Translations under genes and position numbers: made by a program
The notes under the pieces: model-generated
What the model saw: the letters and a program-made list of their open reading frames with translations, nothing else
The model's database searches: none
What the model was told of the DNA's origin: nothing
NCBI GenBank assembly: GCA_947846985.1
Contig: CANTUZ010000003.1
Location: 51,372,096 to 51,436,095 of the forward strand
Reading direction: 5' to 3'
Origin: Fratercula arctica
Lineage: Eukaryota; Chordata; Aves; Charadriiformes; Alcidae
DNA length: 64,000 nt
Shown here: piece after piece, positions 25,231 through 36,800 of the stretch
Position numbering within the stretch: position 1 is the stretch's first letter
Layout: each line of letters opens with the position of its first letter

Positions 25231-27415
25231 TTTCCTGTTGTGCACCACTGCAAAGTGCTTATTAACACCGCCTGATCCGCACAGGGTTATTTCACCCTCT
25301 GCCACAGATGCAAATCCTTTTAAAATGTAAGCTGGTAGAGAATCACATTCTTGTTGTGCAACAAATGGAAGTGTCACATTTTCCCTGTCTTTTTTTAAAT
25401 CACGGAATAATGTCCTTATCAGTTCCCCTTTGTACTGCAGCCTGTCTGCACAGAGAAGAGTCATCAGGCGCTGTGATAAAGAACATCCCTCAGATATTTT
25501 TATCTGTGGACTGGGAAATATTAATAATTTTTCAACTGCTAGCTGTTCATTCTTATTCATCCTTCTGGATATTCATCTCATGTCAAGTTGTTAATTTTGT
25601 CTGTCTGTGACCTGATCTATGGACAGTTGTCCAAATTCTGAAACATTGAAGGCATGGCCAGACACAGGTGAAAAGTGGTAGGAAGCTAAAAGTCCTAGAG
25701 CACTTACTCAGCTCATGAGCATCCAAATTTCCCTACTGCATATTATTGCCTCTTCAGATCTACTGCCCTGGCTGCACACATAGTGATCCTTAACCCAAAC
25801 CTGTCAAAATAATCTGGGTATGTTTAAGCACTGTAAATGATATGCCTTGTCTCACCTGAATCACTTTGAGAGAACTGGGTTGCATGCGTGGTTACTGCAA
25901 CTTTGCCCTTCTCTCTGGTTCTCTGTGTGACTATTGTAAAGGGTCTTGAGGTAAGGGTAGGGAATGGCTTTAGAGAAGAGTCAGGGTTTTTTCTGAGCTA
26001 GATCTACCCTAGTATTCACATTTATGGCATTAATCAGTGTTGACAAATTCCCTGACAGTCCCCCAGCCTGCAGCAGGTGCATGGACACACACACCACGTG
26101 TATGTGGACATCACACGCACTCATTCCCCCTGACCCTCCCAAGGTGTCCACAGACCCACTTGCTGTATCCTGCACTCACCATTGGCAACGGGGAGCTGAT
26201 CTGCTGATTTGTCATTCCAGCAGTACAGTAGATCACAGCACTAAGAGAAGCAGACTACACTCATCCACCTGAATCAATAGAGGTGACTAGTCTGGGACTA
26301 GAGTTTCAAATACAAAACCTGGTACAAGTAGAGGGACTGTCATAGATAAAGGTTTCGATGGAGTGAGGGAATTAGGAAGATATAAGACTAACTGCTTACT
26401 TTTCCTGAGTCTTCTTTGCAGTGACACGCTGCTGCCTTTTAATGTAAGGAGAAAGGGGCACATGCATAAAAGGAATATTTATCCTTCTGAGATCTCTTCT
26501 CTATGATGTGAATTCCCATCTAACCTACCATCTTCCTGATTCCAGGACTGGCAAGCTTTCAACAAAGGAGGGGTAGGTTGTATTTTTCTTTCCCCAGTTA
26601 GCTATTAAGTGTGCCAATGGAAACTTGGCGATGGGAAGCTGACGATGCTGCTTCTGCCTGTGGCAGGAGGTCTCAGTTCCTGCTGAATTTGGAGGTCCGT
26701 GGGGGCCAGAAGCACATGCATCACCCAGATGTCTCTTTGAAAGTGCCCAGACCCACCACATTCTGTGTCTGTGTGATAAACCTGACCTAACCCTATCCCC
26801 TCCTTGCTGTTGTCTTGCTCTGCGCTCTGCAACTTGTCTGTAGTTGGGCAAGTGGCCCTGAGAATTGAACTCCACAAAATACCAGCCCCAGTATCCTGGC
26901 ATTCAACAGAAAGAGGCAGTCAGCTGGAATGCTGTGGCTGGGGTGTAGCCCCCGTCGTGCATTGTGTGAGGCACCTTTCTTTTTTTCTATTTATCCAAAA
27001 CTGATTGTTATAAAACAGAGAGACCACATAGGGAATATCTATTCTCCAGAGAACAGCTAAATACTAAGCAAGTGGCTGGGACAGCAAGCATTGGGACTGA
27101 CTTTCTCATAGACTCCTTGAATAACTAAACCTACAGTAACACATTTTGGGGATAAGCCAGCCGCACCCTTCATAATTAGGGCAATAGCCCTCTGTGAGTT
27201 GACAACATCCCTATGTTGCCAGCTACTCCTGTGTGTCAGGTACTGAATTAATCTAAAGAGCCAGAGAAATGTTGATGTCAATGGAAATTATGCAACATAT
27301 ACTTTGAAAACAGATTCTGAAATAGCCCCTTAACCACAGAGGAACTAGACCATTTAATAGATACTTAAACGTCTTGCTAGACCAAAGCTACACAGTATGT
27401 TTGTGAGTATGCTTT

Positions 27416-27526
27416 GAGCAACCTGGTCTACTGCAAGGTGTCCCTGCCCATGGCAGGGGATTTGAAACTAGATGATGTTTAAGGTTCCTTCCAACCCAAA
27501 CCATTCTATGATTTTATGATTCTATG
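27416..27526 (+). mobile_element. CR1 3'-end fragment
   Basis: Reads GAGCAACCTGGTCTACTG..., GGCAGGGGATTTGAAACTAG, AAGGTTCCTTCCAACCCAAA and the terminal repeats CCATTCTATGATTTTATGAT. These are the hallmark 3' untranslated region and 8-bp tail repeats of CR1, here in plus orientation. Only about 110 bases remain. Confidence 0.9.
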
Positions 27527-27886
27527 TATGGGGTCTTACTCTCATACATGGATTTCTTCCTCTGTTTCCCCTAGGGAGCAGCTCTTTTGCGCACTTAAAC
27601 AAGCTGGAAACAGTTGAAACTAAATCCCAGTATGTAACGTGAATCCTGCATTTAGTGGGTTTGACTTTCAAAAATGCAAATACACGCAGGCCCTGATGAC
27701 TTCAATAGCATTTATGGGTGCTCAGTGCTTGTATAAATGTCACACTATTTATAACATATTTCTGTGTCCTTTTTTTATATTCTCTGTTGGCCTGTCTCTT
27801 TTCCACTGTGGTATCTTTGACTGACATAGTCACATCAGGATGTAGCATGTGTTTGAATAATTAAGAAAATACAAATAAAAGTTATC

Positions 27887-27892
27887 TTTATT
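27887..27892 (-). terminator. Probable MAS1 poly(A) signal (AATAAA)
   Basis: An AATAAA hexamer on the minus strand 158 bases past the MAS1 stop codon. It is the nearest canonical signal I found; use of it is inferred. Confidence 0.5.
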
Positions 27893-28049
27893 CTAGTCCA
27901 TATTTTTCCATTGCTCAACGACCAAAGATAACAGTACCATTTCACCACTGCTTTTTACATTCTATGGAAGAAAAATACTTTTAGTTTTGCAGTGGTTTAT
28001 TAAATCTTCCAAGTCCAATTATTTGCCCCTAGAGTTTCTCCCCTAAGCT

Positions 28050-29039
28050 TTAGAAAATTGTTTCAGCTATATCCAAACTCATGCCAACTTCCTGGCTTCT
28101 TGGCCGCAACCCGTCAGCGAGTGCTCTACTAAGAACCACTTTCAGGCTCTCCTTGAACCTCTTATTCTTGCTGCTTCCTACGAAGAAGTAAACAAGGGGG
28201 TTGATGCTACTGTTAACAGTGGAGAGAACAACGGTGACGTGGTTCTGCTGGCTGAGCAAAGACGACCAGTGGTGGTAATTCAGAAGATACAGCAGCCTCA
28301 TTGGCATGGCAAAGATGAGGAAGACAATGACTGTGGCCACAATGATGATGTAGAGCTTTGACGAATGAGGTCTCAGGGAGTTACGATGAATCCTGATAAC
28401 CAAGATCAGGCTGGACAGAATCATTAGAGGAATGAAGATCATGAAAGTCAGGATCCATGTGAAGATGAGCAGTGCTTGGCAGTGGTTCCCATCGTCAAAT
28501 TGTTCCTTCGTTGAATCATCTTTGCATGTTAAGTATTCGGCTACTGTCATCAGAAAAGACAGAGTCCACAGAATTGCACACACAATTGCCGATTGGTGCT
28601 GTGACCGGCGGCATCGGTACCAGATGGGGTAAACAATAGACAGACACCTCTCAATACTGATGGCTGTCAGGAGATAGAGACCGGTATTATATCCAAGAAG
28701 GAAGACAATAGACAGTGTGGTGGTTATATAATAGTAAAAACCATATGCGAATCCAAAACCAGCAATGTACTCAATTGACAGAATAAATGTACAAAGCAGT
28801 AAGGAGATGTCAGCAATGGACAGGTGTGTGATGTACGCAGTGAATGGATTTCTTTTGATCTGGAAGCAGAGGCACCAGAGGACAATTCCATTTTCACAAA
28901 AACCCAGGAAGGAGATGATCATAATTACCCAAAGTGGGGTCAATATCTCCCAGACCCTTTCCTGTGTAGAAATGTTTCTGTGCATTGAGATGTTCTCTGT
29001 GCCTTCGCTGGGATGAAACGTTATGTTTGACTCATCCAT
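28050..29039 (-). CDS. MAS1: MAS1 proto-oncogene, Mas-type G-protein-coupled receptor (complete, single coding exon)
   Basis: 329 codons (human MAS1 has 325), opening MDESNITFHPSE and ending in stop. MAS1 is a plasma-membrane class A GPCR described as the angiotensin-(1-7) receptor. Visible: three N-glycosylation sites in the extracellular tail (N5, N16, N22); seven hydrophobic helices at about 35-57, 66-88, 102-126, 150-170, 188-213, 228-253 and 266-288; RNPFTAYITHLSIADISLLL in helix 2; ERC (130-132) in place of DRY; PIWYRCRR in loop 2; SKLYIIIVAT into helix 6, with FAMP (243-246) instead of CWxP; NPLVYFF (280-286) for NPxxY; and KNKRFKESLKVVLSRA in helix 8, nearly identical to human. Helix 3 lacks the usual Cys 3.25, while C172 and C187 suit the helix 4-5 disulfide of the MRGPR group. 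The ATG has C at -3 and G at +4. No frameshift. Confidence 0.97.
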   Translation of the reverse strand: MDESNITFHPSEGTENISMHRNISTQERVWEILTPLWVIMIISFLGFCENGIVLWCLCFQIKRNPFTAYITHLSIADISLLLCTFILSIEYIAGFGFAYGFYYYITTTLSIVFLLGYNTGLYLLTAISIERCLSIVYPIWYRCRRSQHQSAIVCAILWTLSFLMTVAEYLTCKDDSTKEQFDDGNHCQALLIFTWILTFMIFIPLMILSSLILVIRIHRNSLRPHSSKLYIIIVATVIVFLIFAMPMRLLYLLNYHHWSSLLSQQNHVTVVLSTVNSSINPLVYFFVGSSKNKRFKESLKVVLSRALADGLRPRSQEVGMSLDIAETIF

Positions 29040-29076
29040 GGGGAAAGCTCAAGTTTGGATAGCACAGCTCTTCCTT
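29040..29076 (-). other. Possible 5' UTR of MAS1 following a splice acceptor
   Basis: On the minus strand the sequence ATACATATTTACAG ends at 29077, 38 bases upstream of the MAS1 ATG. It resembles a splice acceptor, so 29076-29040 may be 5' UTR joined to a non-coding exon further right. Spliced 5' UTRs are usual for intronless-coding GPCRs; no donor exon was identified. Confidence 0.35.
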
Positions 29077-31405
29077 CTGTAAATATGTATAAAAATATAC
29101 TGTGAGCATTGTGTGCTCCTCCCCTCCCCCTTTTCTTTCTGTTTTGTGGACCCTCAATTTCTGGTCTTATCTGAAAGCCTTAGCAAAAGGAAAACCAGTT
29201 TTGATATACTGATGCTAGCTGAAACCCAGTTGGAACTATTCCTGGCAACGTTAAAAGACTGCTAAGTCCATCATGCTAGCAGAAATCCTGAGCTTTCGTC
29301 CCTATGGGGTTCAGCTTACGAGTGCTAAACCATAGCTGAAGAGATACCCTCAAAGAGCTCTTGGACAAGCAACGTCTCCATCACATTGCAAAGTTTCATG
29401 ATATAGTGGTCACAGATAGCATTGGTGGTGCTTGTTAGAGCCCTAGATTGTTCCCAGACAGGTCTTTTCAGCTCCCATTGAAGGTAATTACATTAATTTT
29501 AAGTTAAATGTATGTATTTCAAGTGAATTTGGCTCATATGTTTTTTGTTTAAAAAAAAAATGGTACTAGTATCACTTTTCCAGGAAGGACTTTAATTAAG
29601 TAAGTAAAAATAGTATGTAGCTACTCAGCATTGTATTACCTCCAAGTACAGAGGTGGAGGGAATGTGAAATGCCACTGTTTTGAGACAGTAATTTTTTAC
29701 CAGATTTAAGTGTCATCTATCATAGCATAACATAATTTAACCATGTTTACACACTCAAAACATTTATCACAACTGCACATACCCTTCAAACATTACAAAT
29801 CCAACCCATCACAAGGAGAAGTAGTTGTTCAGGTTCCCTACCATTGTCATAATGGTTTTAACTGTTGCTTTGATGAGTTAGAGAAAAAGCTCTCCATTTG
29901 TATGTCTCCTTTTTTCTCATAACAGCAGATTTTCATAGGAATATTTCATGCCCCCTTCCCTGTTAATTTCCTGGCTGCCTCTGTGATGATACAGGCATGT
30001 CAGGACCCTTGCTGATTTACTGATGTTAACAGGGACTAACTGTTGGCTATAAGCTTGCCCAGCTGACTTGGTTCATCCATATAAGCAGCCTTGTTTATTA
30101 ACATACCATAATGAGAATTTATCCATATCCTCAAGCAGTTAAGAACATCAAATCAAGATAAAGAAGCTTTACTGGGGCAACTTTTGCAATGATTATTTAA
30201 ACAGGGCTATTTACTTCAGTCATATTTTTTCTCTCATGAGCCCTGGCTTTCCTGGGTTCAAAACAGCTTCTTAAAACAGGATATCACCTTGTAAAAAAGA
30301 GTATTCAGTAAACAATCAGGGAAGCCTCAGGGCTTCCTGGCATTTAAACCTGCACAAAAACATTAATGATGATCCCACCTGCATATTGACCATGCCACCT
30401 TCTGAGACGCAGTCGGAGGGTGCAAACAACATAGCTGGAAATGTGGTAGAGAAGTGAGTGTGAATGCAACAAGTAAATGCAGTGACCAGAACGAGTGGCA
30501 AGCCTCCCAAAAGCAATGTTCTGCAAAAACTGCAGAGGGAAGGTGCTCAAACGCTGTGCTGCTGTAAGTGTAGTAAAGCTTCAGAGGAAAAAAGGAGAGG
30601 AGAAGCTATCTACTTCAAGACGTAAAACAAATAGGAAAGGAAAAAAAGAATGAAAAGACTCAAGTATGAAATAAAGACTCAAAGTATGAAAAGACTTCAG
30701 AAAGGTCTTGATTTGTATGTGTGTATAAATGGAGTATTTCTCTCTGGAGAGTAAAACAAAGAGGAAAAAGTTCTGGACTTACTAAGGTCATTCCCACGTG
30801 AGAGCATTCAGAGATGAGAACGGAAAGAATCCTCTCCTTCCAGATACATCCATGGTCTGTTCAGATTTCCCTGAAGTTGAGGATCTTCCCTGAAGAAGCT
30901 GCAGGTTACCTTCACCAACCATTTGCCTTTGGTAAGAGGGGGAGCAAATAGTGACTCTGACCATGACTCCCTCAAAAAGAAGTGTGCAGTTCTCCCATTG
31001 CTCCAAATGTCTGAGGCATGCCAAGCAAAGGGCCCCAGGCTCATCATCTGAGGCTGTGCTTCAAATGGCATCACTCAGGAACTGGCAAGTCATTTAGCTG
31101 AAAGCCTGGGAGTTAACTCTTGTGGGAACTGAATGGCAGCATATGGAAAGTTGTCCTGAGCTGCTACAATACCAAGAGACATAGTTTAAACAAACAAAGG
31201 CAAAGTGAGTAGGAAATCTATTTGAGGATGATAAGATCTGAAGGAAAAATCTCAATGTAGAACTGTACCACTAAATGCCATCTAAAATAATACAAGCTGA
31301 TTCATAAATTTGTCTTATGTTTTTTAAATGAGAAAACAGGAAAGCAAGAGGGAAAGAGGGGGAGAATGAAAGAGAAGAAAGAAAGAGAAAGATGAAAAAG
31401 AAGGT
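29077..31405. other. Intergenic region upstream of MAS1
   Basis: AT-rich sequence without a CpG island. The open frames seen on the minus strand at 30316-31074 overlap each other in different frames and resemble nothing known. The MAS1 promoter may lie here but no defining element was seen. Confidence 0.6.
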
Positions 31406-32003
31406 GAGGAAAAAGAGAAAGAAAAGGAAGGAAGGAAAGGAAGGAGGGAATGGAAGGAAAGGAAGGAGGGAAGGAGAAAAGGAAGGAGGGAAGGAAGGAG
31501 GGAGGGAAGGAAGGAGGGAGGGAGGGAAGGAGGGAGGGAGGGAAGGAAGGAAGGAAGGAAGGAAGGAAGGAAGGAAGGAAGGAAGGAAGGAAGGAAGGAA
31601 GGAAGGAAGGAAGGAAGGAGGGAAGGAAGGAGGGAGGGAAGGAAGGAGGGAAGGAAGGAGGGAAGGAGGGAGGGAAGGAGGGAGGGAAGGAGGGAAGGAG
31701 GGAGGGAAGGAGGGAGGGAAGGAGGGAAGGAAGGAAGGAAGGAAGGAAGGAAGGAAGGAAGGAAGGAAGGAGGAAGGAGGAAGGAAGGAAGGAAGGAAGG
31801 AAGGAAGGAAGGAAGGAAGGAAGGAAGGAAGGAAGGAAGGAGGGAGGGAGGGAGGGAGGGAGGGAAGGAGGGAAGGAAGGAGGGAAGGAAGGAGGGAAGG
31901 AGGGAAGGAAGGAAGGAAGGAAGGAAGGAAGGAAGGAAGGAAGGAAGGAAGGAAGGAAGGAAGGAAGGAAGGAAGGAAGGAAGGAAGGAAGGAAGGAAGG
32001 AAA
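31406..32003 (+). repeat. Long GGAA/GGAG polypurine microsatellite
   Basis: From 31452 to 32003 the plus strand contains only A and G (about 550 bases), mostly GGAA with blocks of GGAG; the less regular start reaches back to 31406. The repeat yields artefactual open frames of Lys-Glu-Gly-Arg repeats (31392-32063 and 31450-32007), which are not genes. GGAA runs bind ETS-family proteins and mirror polypurine tracts can form triplex DNA. It lies about 2.4-3.0 kb upstream of the MAS1 ATG. Confidence 0.97.
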
Positions 32004-33079
32004 CTAATTCACAGAATTAAGAAAATAGACAGAAAGAAAGAAAACATAGATAAAAGGAAATAGCCACATCATTGTGTTAGTCTCATACATCCATTCCTCT
32101 TGGTAAAAACCTTATCTTGAGATTATTCTACCAAAAAAACTCCAGCCATGTGAAGCGAAAGTCTGTTCTTGAGATTTAAACAGTCTCCCCTGAAAAGTTC
32201 AAACAGGCCTAGGAGCAGATAAACTCTTTGAAAAGTCCCCTGAGGATGTCCCCCGCTTTTGTTGTTTTTATATTCAGATATTAGCAGAACAAACATTCTT
32301 AGCCAAAAAAGGAGAGAGTTTGCTTGGTCTTCTCCTTTAGATGTTTCACTAAAACTACCAAATCCCCAACGGGAGAAACTACTAACTGATGTGAGAAATA
32401 AATGACCCCAAAGGGAGGGTCAGAATAAACTTAGGAAAGAAACAGAGTGAAATAAAAACAACTTCTAATTGCTTTTTGTTGGCTTAAGCTGTAATCCACC
32501 TTACATTCAACAGCTATGGGACCAAAAGTTTTAAGCTACCTCTGAAAAAGAAAAAACCTGTTCCTTTCCCATAAAATGAGATATGCATATGATTAATGAG
32601 AAGGGTTGTTGTAGGAACACGTTAACGTTTCAAGATTGACCAGGTACCTGGGTTCATAGCCCACTCAGTCTGCTGTTCAAATGCAATCCAAAATTGGGGA
32701 TGCCCTGGCCTCTGTGTCTCCATGGGGTGGGTGGTTTCTGGCACCTCTTTCACATGTACACAGCACCTCCTTCATCACGAGTCCCTGGGGCACCATCAGT
32801 CACCGTCTGCATGGCCAGGGCAGCAGAATGAAACCTGGTCTTGAGAGGAATAGGTCACAAGCACAGCTTATCCTTGGTGACTTCAGGAGTAACAGGGAAG
32901 TTGAACAGCACAGGGGGACCCTGCGCCTGCTCACCGCTGGAGTGTTTATATCAGATGCTGCCAAGAGATGGAGTGGCTATTTCTGAATCATTTTAACTAT
33001 TCAGATGTTGAACAAGGGGACTACAATAGCAAAGTATGGAATGCCAGCAGATCTTGTGAGTAGAAATTAGTATCAACAA
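32004..33079. other. Intergenic stretch between the GGAA array and the LTR
   Basis: Mostly AT-rich with a slightly GC-richer patch at 32.7-32.95 kb. No gene or repeat family was recognised. Confidence 0.6.
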
Positions 33080-33806
33080 TGTCCTGGTTTCAGGTAAAAC
33101 AGAACCAACTTTCTGTTCAGTAATTTTACTTATTGGCTAGGCCTCTTCTAACTCTGAAATTAACAGCATATTGTGCAGAAAACTGTTTGTTCTCAGAGTG
33201 ATAAGGCCAATGTTTATAGTTAAAGGTGAGGAATGGTATGCAGAGAGGCTCTTGCTTATACTTATTGCTATAACAACCAAGATCAGCTATTTTCGTTATT
33301 TGCCCCATTGGAGGGAAGTGGAAAAGCGTAGAGGGGTCCCACCTGCAGGCAGGAGTGGACAGGACAGGTGACCCAAAACTGACCAACGGGTATTTCATCC
33401 CATCTGCTCCATGCTCAGTATAAAAGCTGAGGGATCAAAGGGTCAGCGCTCATTCTTCAATGGTCAACGTCTGAGGACAACCCTGTATGTTCATCTGCCT
33501 TTGATCCCAATCCATGTGTTCCTGACTCAGCTCTGGAATCTAGTTCCCACCGGCCACTGAGTCCAGTCTGGGACTTCCCCAGTGCGTGCCGGTGACATCA
33601 TCGTGGGAGCTTGATATGGTTTTGTATATACTGTATCAATTTTCATTATTTCCTTTTTAGTTTATTATTAATATTTCATTAAAATAGTTTAGTTCCTTCT
33701 AAACTTGTAAATCTCTTTATCTCTCCTCCTCCTCTCCTTGGAGCGAGAGGTGGGGGGAGAGCATCTGTTGTCTTGTCATTGGACAATTCGTACATAAACC
33801 ATGACA
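33080..33806 (+). mobile_element. Probable solo LTR of an avian endogenous retrovirus
   Basis: A 727-base unit starts TGTCCTGGTTT and ends AAACCATGACA, which are inverted copies with one mismatch and carry the TG...CA ends of an LTR. Inside are a TATA-like TATAAAA at 33419-33425 and an ATTAAA at 33678-33683, in LTR order (U3, R, U5). Flanks AACAA (left) and AACTA (right) could be a diverged 5-bp target duplication. The 3' part (CTCCTTGGAGCGAGAGGTGG and AACCATGACA) resembles widespread avian ERV LTRs. No gag, pol or env sequence or partner LTR is adjacent, so it is a solo remnant. The family is not named. Confidence 0.7.
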
Positions 33807-36800
33807 AACTACCACAATAAAGACATGATGGACAATATAGATATTCTGTTGATTTCAATCTAAACTGAATATACAGCAAGATGTGACATGAATGATAATT
33901 TCTCCTGTACTCCTACACTAACTTGGTGGGGCAGAGAAGCCTTGCAGTGGATATAAATTGAATGTATGAACACTTTCAAATATCCTGTTTGTTCGAAGCC
34001 AGCGGTGTTACCTTTTTGTTGTTTTGCTTTGAACCTTTGAATAATTTCAAGTAGAAGGCACCTGAAAAGAGCTTGCAATTCATTCGTTAAACAAAACTCA
34101 ACAACCTAGGATTTATAAACCACATTAGAGGGGTTTATGTGGTTGATACAGGTGCCAGTATATAAAAGAGCCTTTGTGTACCTGGGAGTCAGATCTCCTA
34201 ATTACATACTTATACGAGCCATGACAAAAACCCCTAAGGGATGAGCTTTGGCAGCACTTACAGACAATACAATTTTTCCTGATGGTCATTCAGTCATTAC
34301 CACTTTACAGCTCAAATTCATTCCATAATTATTCAACTCAAACAAAGGTTAGGAGTTGGGCTTAGGTTTCAGAGGAGTGTGGACCAAGGAGCTGAGCTCA
34401 AACAACTAAGAGAGGGGCACATTGGAAAGCTGAGGTGTTGTAAGATAACCAAAGCCGAAACAGAGAGCTCTGGGGTGCCATGGAGAGCAAACAGAGGACT
34501 ATGGGGCACACTGGGGACAAACGCATGGGTCATAAGTGCCTTAAGATCCATTAAGGCTTACGGATACTAGAAGAGCCAGAATGGCTTATGGTTATTCCTC
34601 AGTGGGTGGTATGAGAATATCATTGAGATAGGAGTTAGGTAGACTTTAGCATAAAGGTTACCGTGACCCAAGGCCCACCACAAAACTTGCTACACATCTT
34701 TTATCCTACTTGTATCAGCCATCAGCCTAGCATATGCCCACTTCCCTAAAAGATGGTAATTAGTGGATTGTGTTGTATAGGCAACAGGCATGAGAGCTGG
34801 ATTTATTGTTGGCTTCTGCAACACAAGGTGAAAGTACGTGTCGCCAGCTAGTTTTGAGGCCAGCAGGGATCGTCTCTTCATAGTTAAAAGTCAGGTTATG
34901 GTAGAAGTTAAGATTCAAGAAAACAGAAGATAAAGACTAAGAAGAATATGCTCAGAATCAAAATTAGGATGAAGACTCCTTGGTGGCTGCTCAGTTGTTG
35001 TAAGGCCAGTTGTAAAGTCCTGACAATCGGGATTGTGTTATGACAACAGTATGGAATAGCAGGCTCCAAAAGCATGGATTATTGCTTAATCCTGAGATCC
35101 TGCTGGGAGTTTTCGACAACTGAAATTGGTGGCGGTGAATTAGTCATATTTTTTTCTGGGTAGTTAAGGCCTGCTGCATGCTGTTTATGAAAGTGGATTT
35201 AGGGCCTGTGGCAGAGGGCCTGAAAACTAGGTGTACTCTGAGAACCTGTAAAGAACCTTATCTGAGGTAAGAATAAGGCGGCTAGTGAGAGATGGGCAGT
35301 TTATGGTTACTGTTGGGACTACACAGGCCCCTAAAACAGTTTGGTAAAGCTATTTTCAGATTACTTTTCTATTCTTTGTCAGAGATGGTTTTGGATGATT
35401 CATGCATTTTAGGTTCTGCTCTGAAAAGGCTGATGAGCAAAGGGTAGTTAATAGCAGATCAAAAGCTAGGGGTGGACGGGCCCAAAAATGGTACGCAGGG
35501 CTCTGGAAATCTCTGGCAGCAAAGTGAGGTGCCTGGCCCATTACCATGTTTCCCAGACTGGTGGCAGGTTAGAGGAATTGTTGACATGTAACTTCATGGA
35601 GTGACTGTCACGTGAGCGTGGGAGGATTTGGAGATGTTTCTGCTCCTGACTTGAGCCGCACCTTCTTCTTCCTGACCTGCACGGCTCCAGCGACGTGCCA
35701 GGGCTCGGCACTGATGGATGATGCCATGCGGCAGGAGGAGCAGAGCTCCAGCTCCACAGCGCCGGGGTGAGGTGTGTGCTGCCCGGGCACGCTTCTGCCA
35801 GTGGTGGAGGGGTGGGGAGGACAACTCCGGGCTGGCTCCACTTGTGCAACCCCACATCCAGCGGGGAAATTGGCCGGTCTGGGTACAGACACTGCACAGA
35901 TGCATTCATATGATACCAGGTGGCCACATTTACCTGCCTGGGTACAGTACAGGTGATGTTCTGGGTCTGGGCTCATACCTCTGTGTCATGACACAGTGCT
36001 GGTGAGGAAGCAGCCAGAGAGCAGTTGCCAGGAGTTTCCCAAATCAGAGAGGGGCAGGGAGTGGGGGGAGAGTACCAGGAAGTGAGGAGCTTTTAGTGAT
36101 GCTGTGACCTTGGGAAAAACTAAAAAAACAAGGTTTCCTATTGCCCATCTTTCTGTGATTTTGGGGGAGAAAAGGAAAAAAATATAAAATTTTAAAACTT
36201 ATAAAAAATTAATGGAAAAGGTATACTTGGCTAAGGAAAAGAATACATATCTTTACTAAAACCCACAAGTCTTCACCTCTCAAAGAATCTCACTAACATA
36301 TTTCTGTATCTATTGGTTCAGAAGAAGTGTGTTCCCGCTCTCTGCCTGCCTCCCACCAAGTCATGGAGAGGGGGAACCAGGGCCTTAATGAAGTACAGGG
36401 CAGCTATCTTCTTTCTTCACAAATCAGCCTCGCTTCTTTCTGTACTCTGATCTGCTCTTGGTTAGACTTCACCTGTCTGAGTCTTTGGTCATTAGCAGTC
36501 AGTCCCCTGAAAAGCCTCACCAATATTTTGTTCCCTATCTCCCTCTTCGTGAGAAATCGCCATGAGTCCTTCTCAAAACCTTGCTTATTCAAACAGCTTC
36601 TACCTTCAGCCACGCTGAATGTGACGAGGTCTTCTCTATCCTTGGGTTTCAGAGGCTCTTCAACTGTCTGGAGACCTACCCTTTAGTCCTAACATGCATT
36701 AGCAGGTGGCAGCTCTTACCTTGAGGACAGCAGAGTCTGTCCCCAGTGGAAACCTACCCTTGCTAAAATCATTCTGAGTCTTATTTCCTTCTTGGACCAG

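Larger units (their letters stand above)
24910..28049. other. Intergenic region downstream (3') of MAS1
   Basis: Contains a MIR-like SINE, a small CR1 tail and the probable MAS1 poly(A) signal, listed separately. A 147-codon minus-strand frame at 25120-25560 overlaps the SINE and is rejected as a gene. Nothing else was recognised. Confidence 0.65.

Noticed and set aside
25120..25560. 147-codon minus-strand open frame as a gene
   Set aside because: Its end lies in a MIR-like SINE and the rest has no family resemblance, splice context or conserved motif.
31392..32063. Long plus-strand open frames of Lys-Glu-Gly-Arg repeats (224 and 186 codons)
   Set aside because: They are the translation of a GGAA/GGAG microsatellite, open in several frames for that reason alone.
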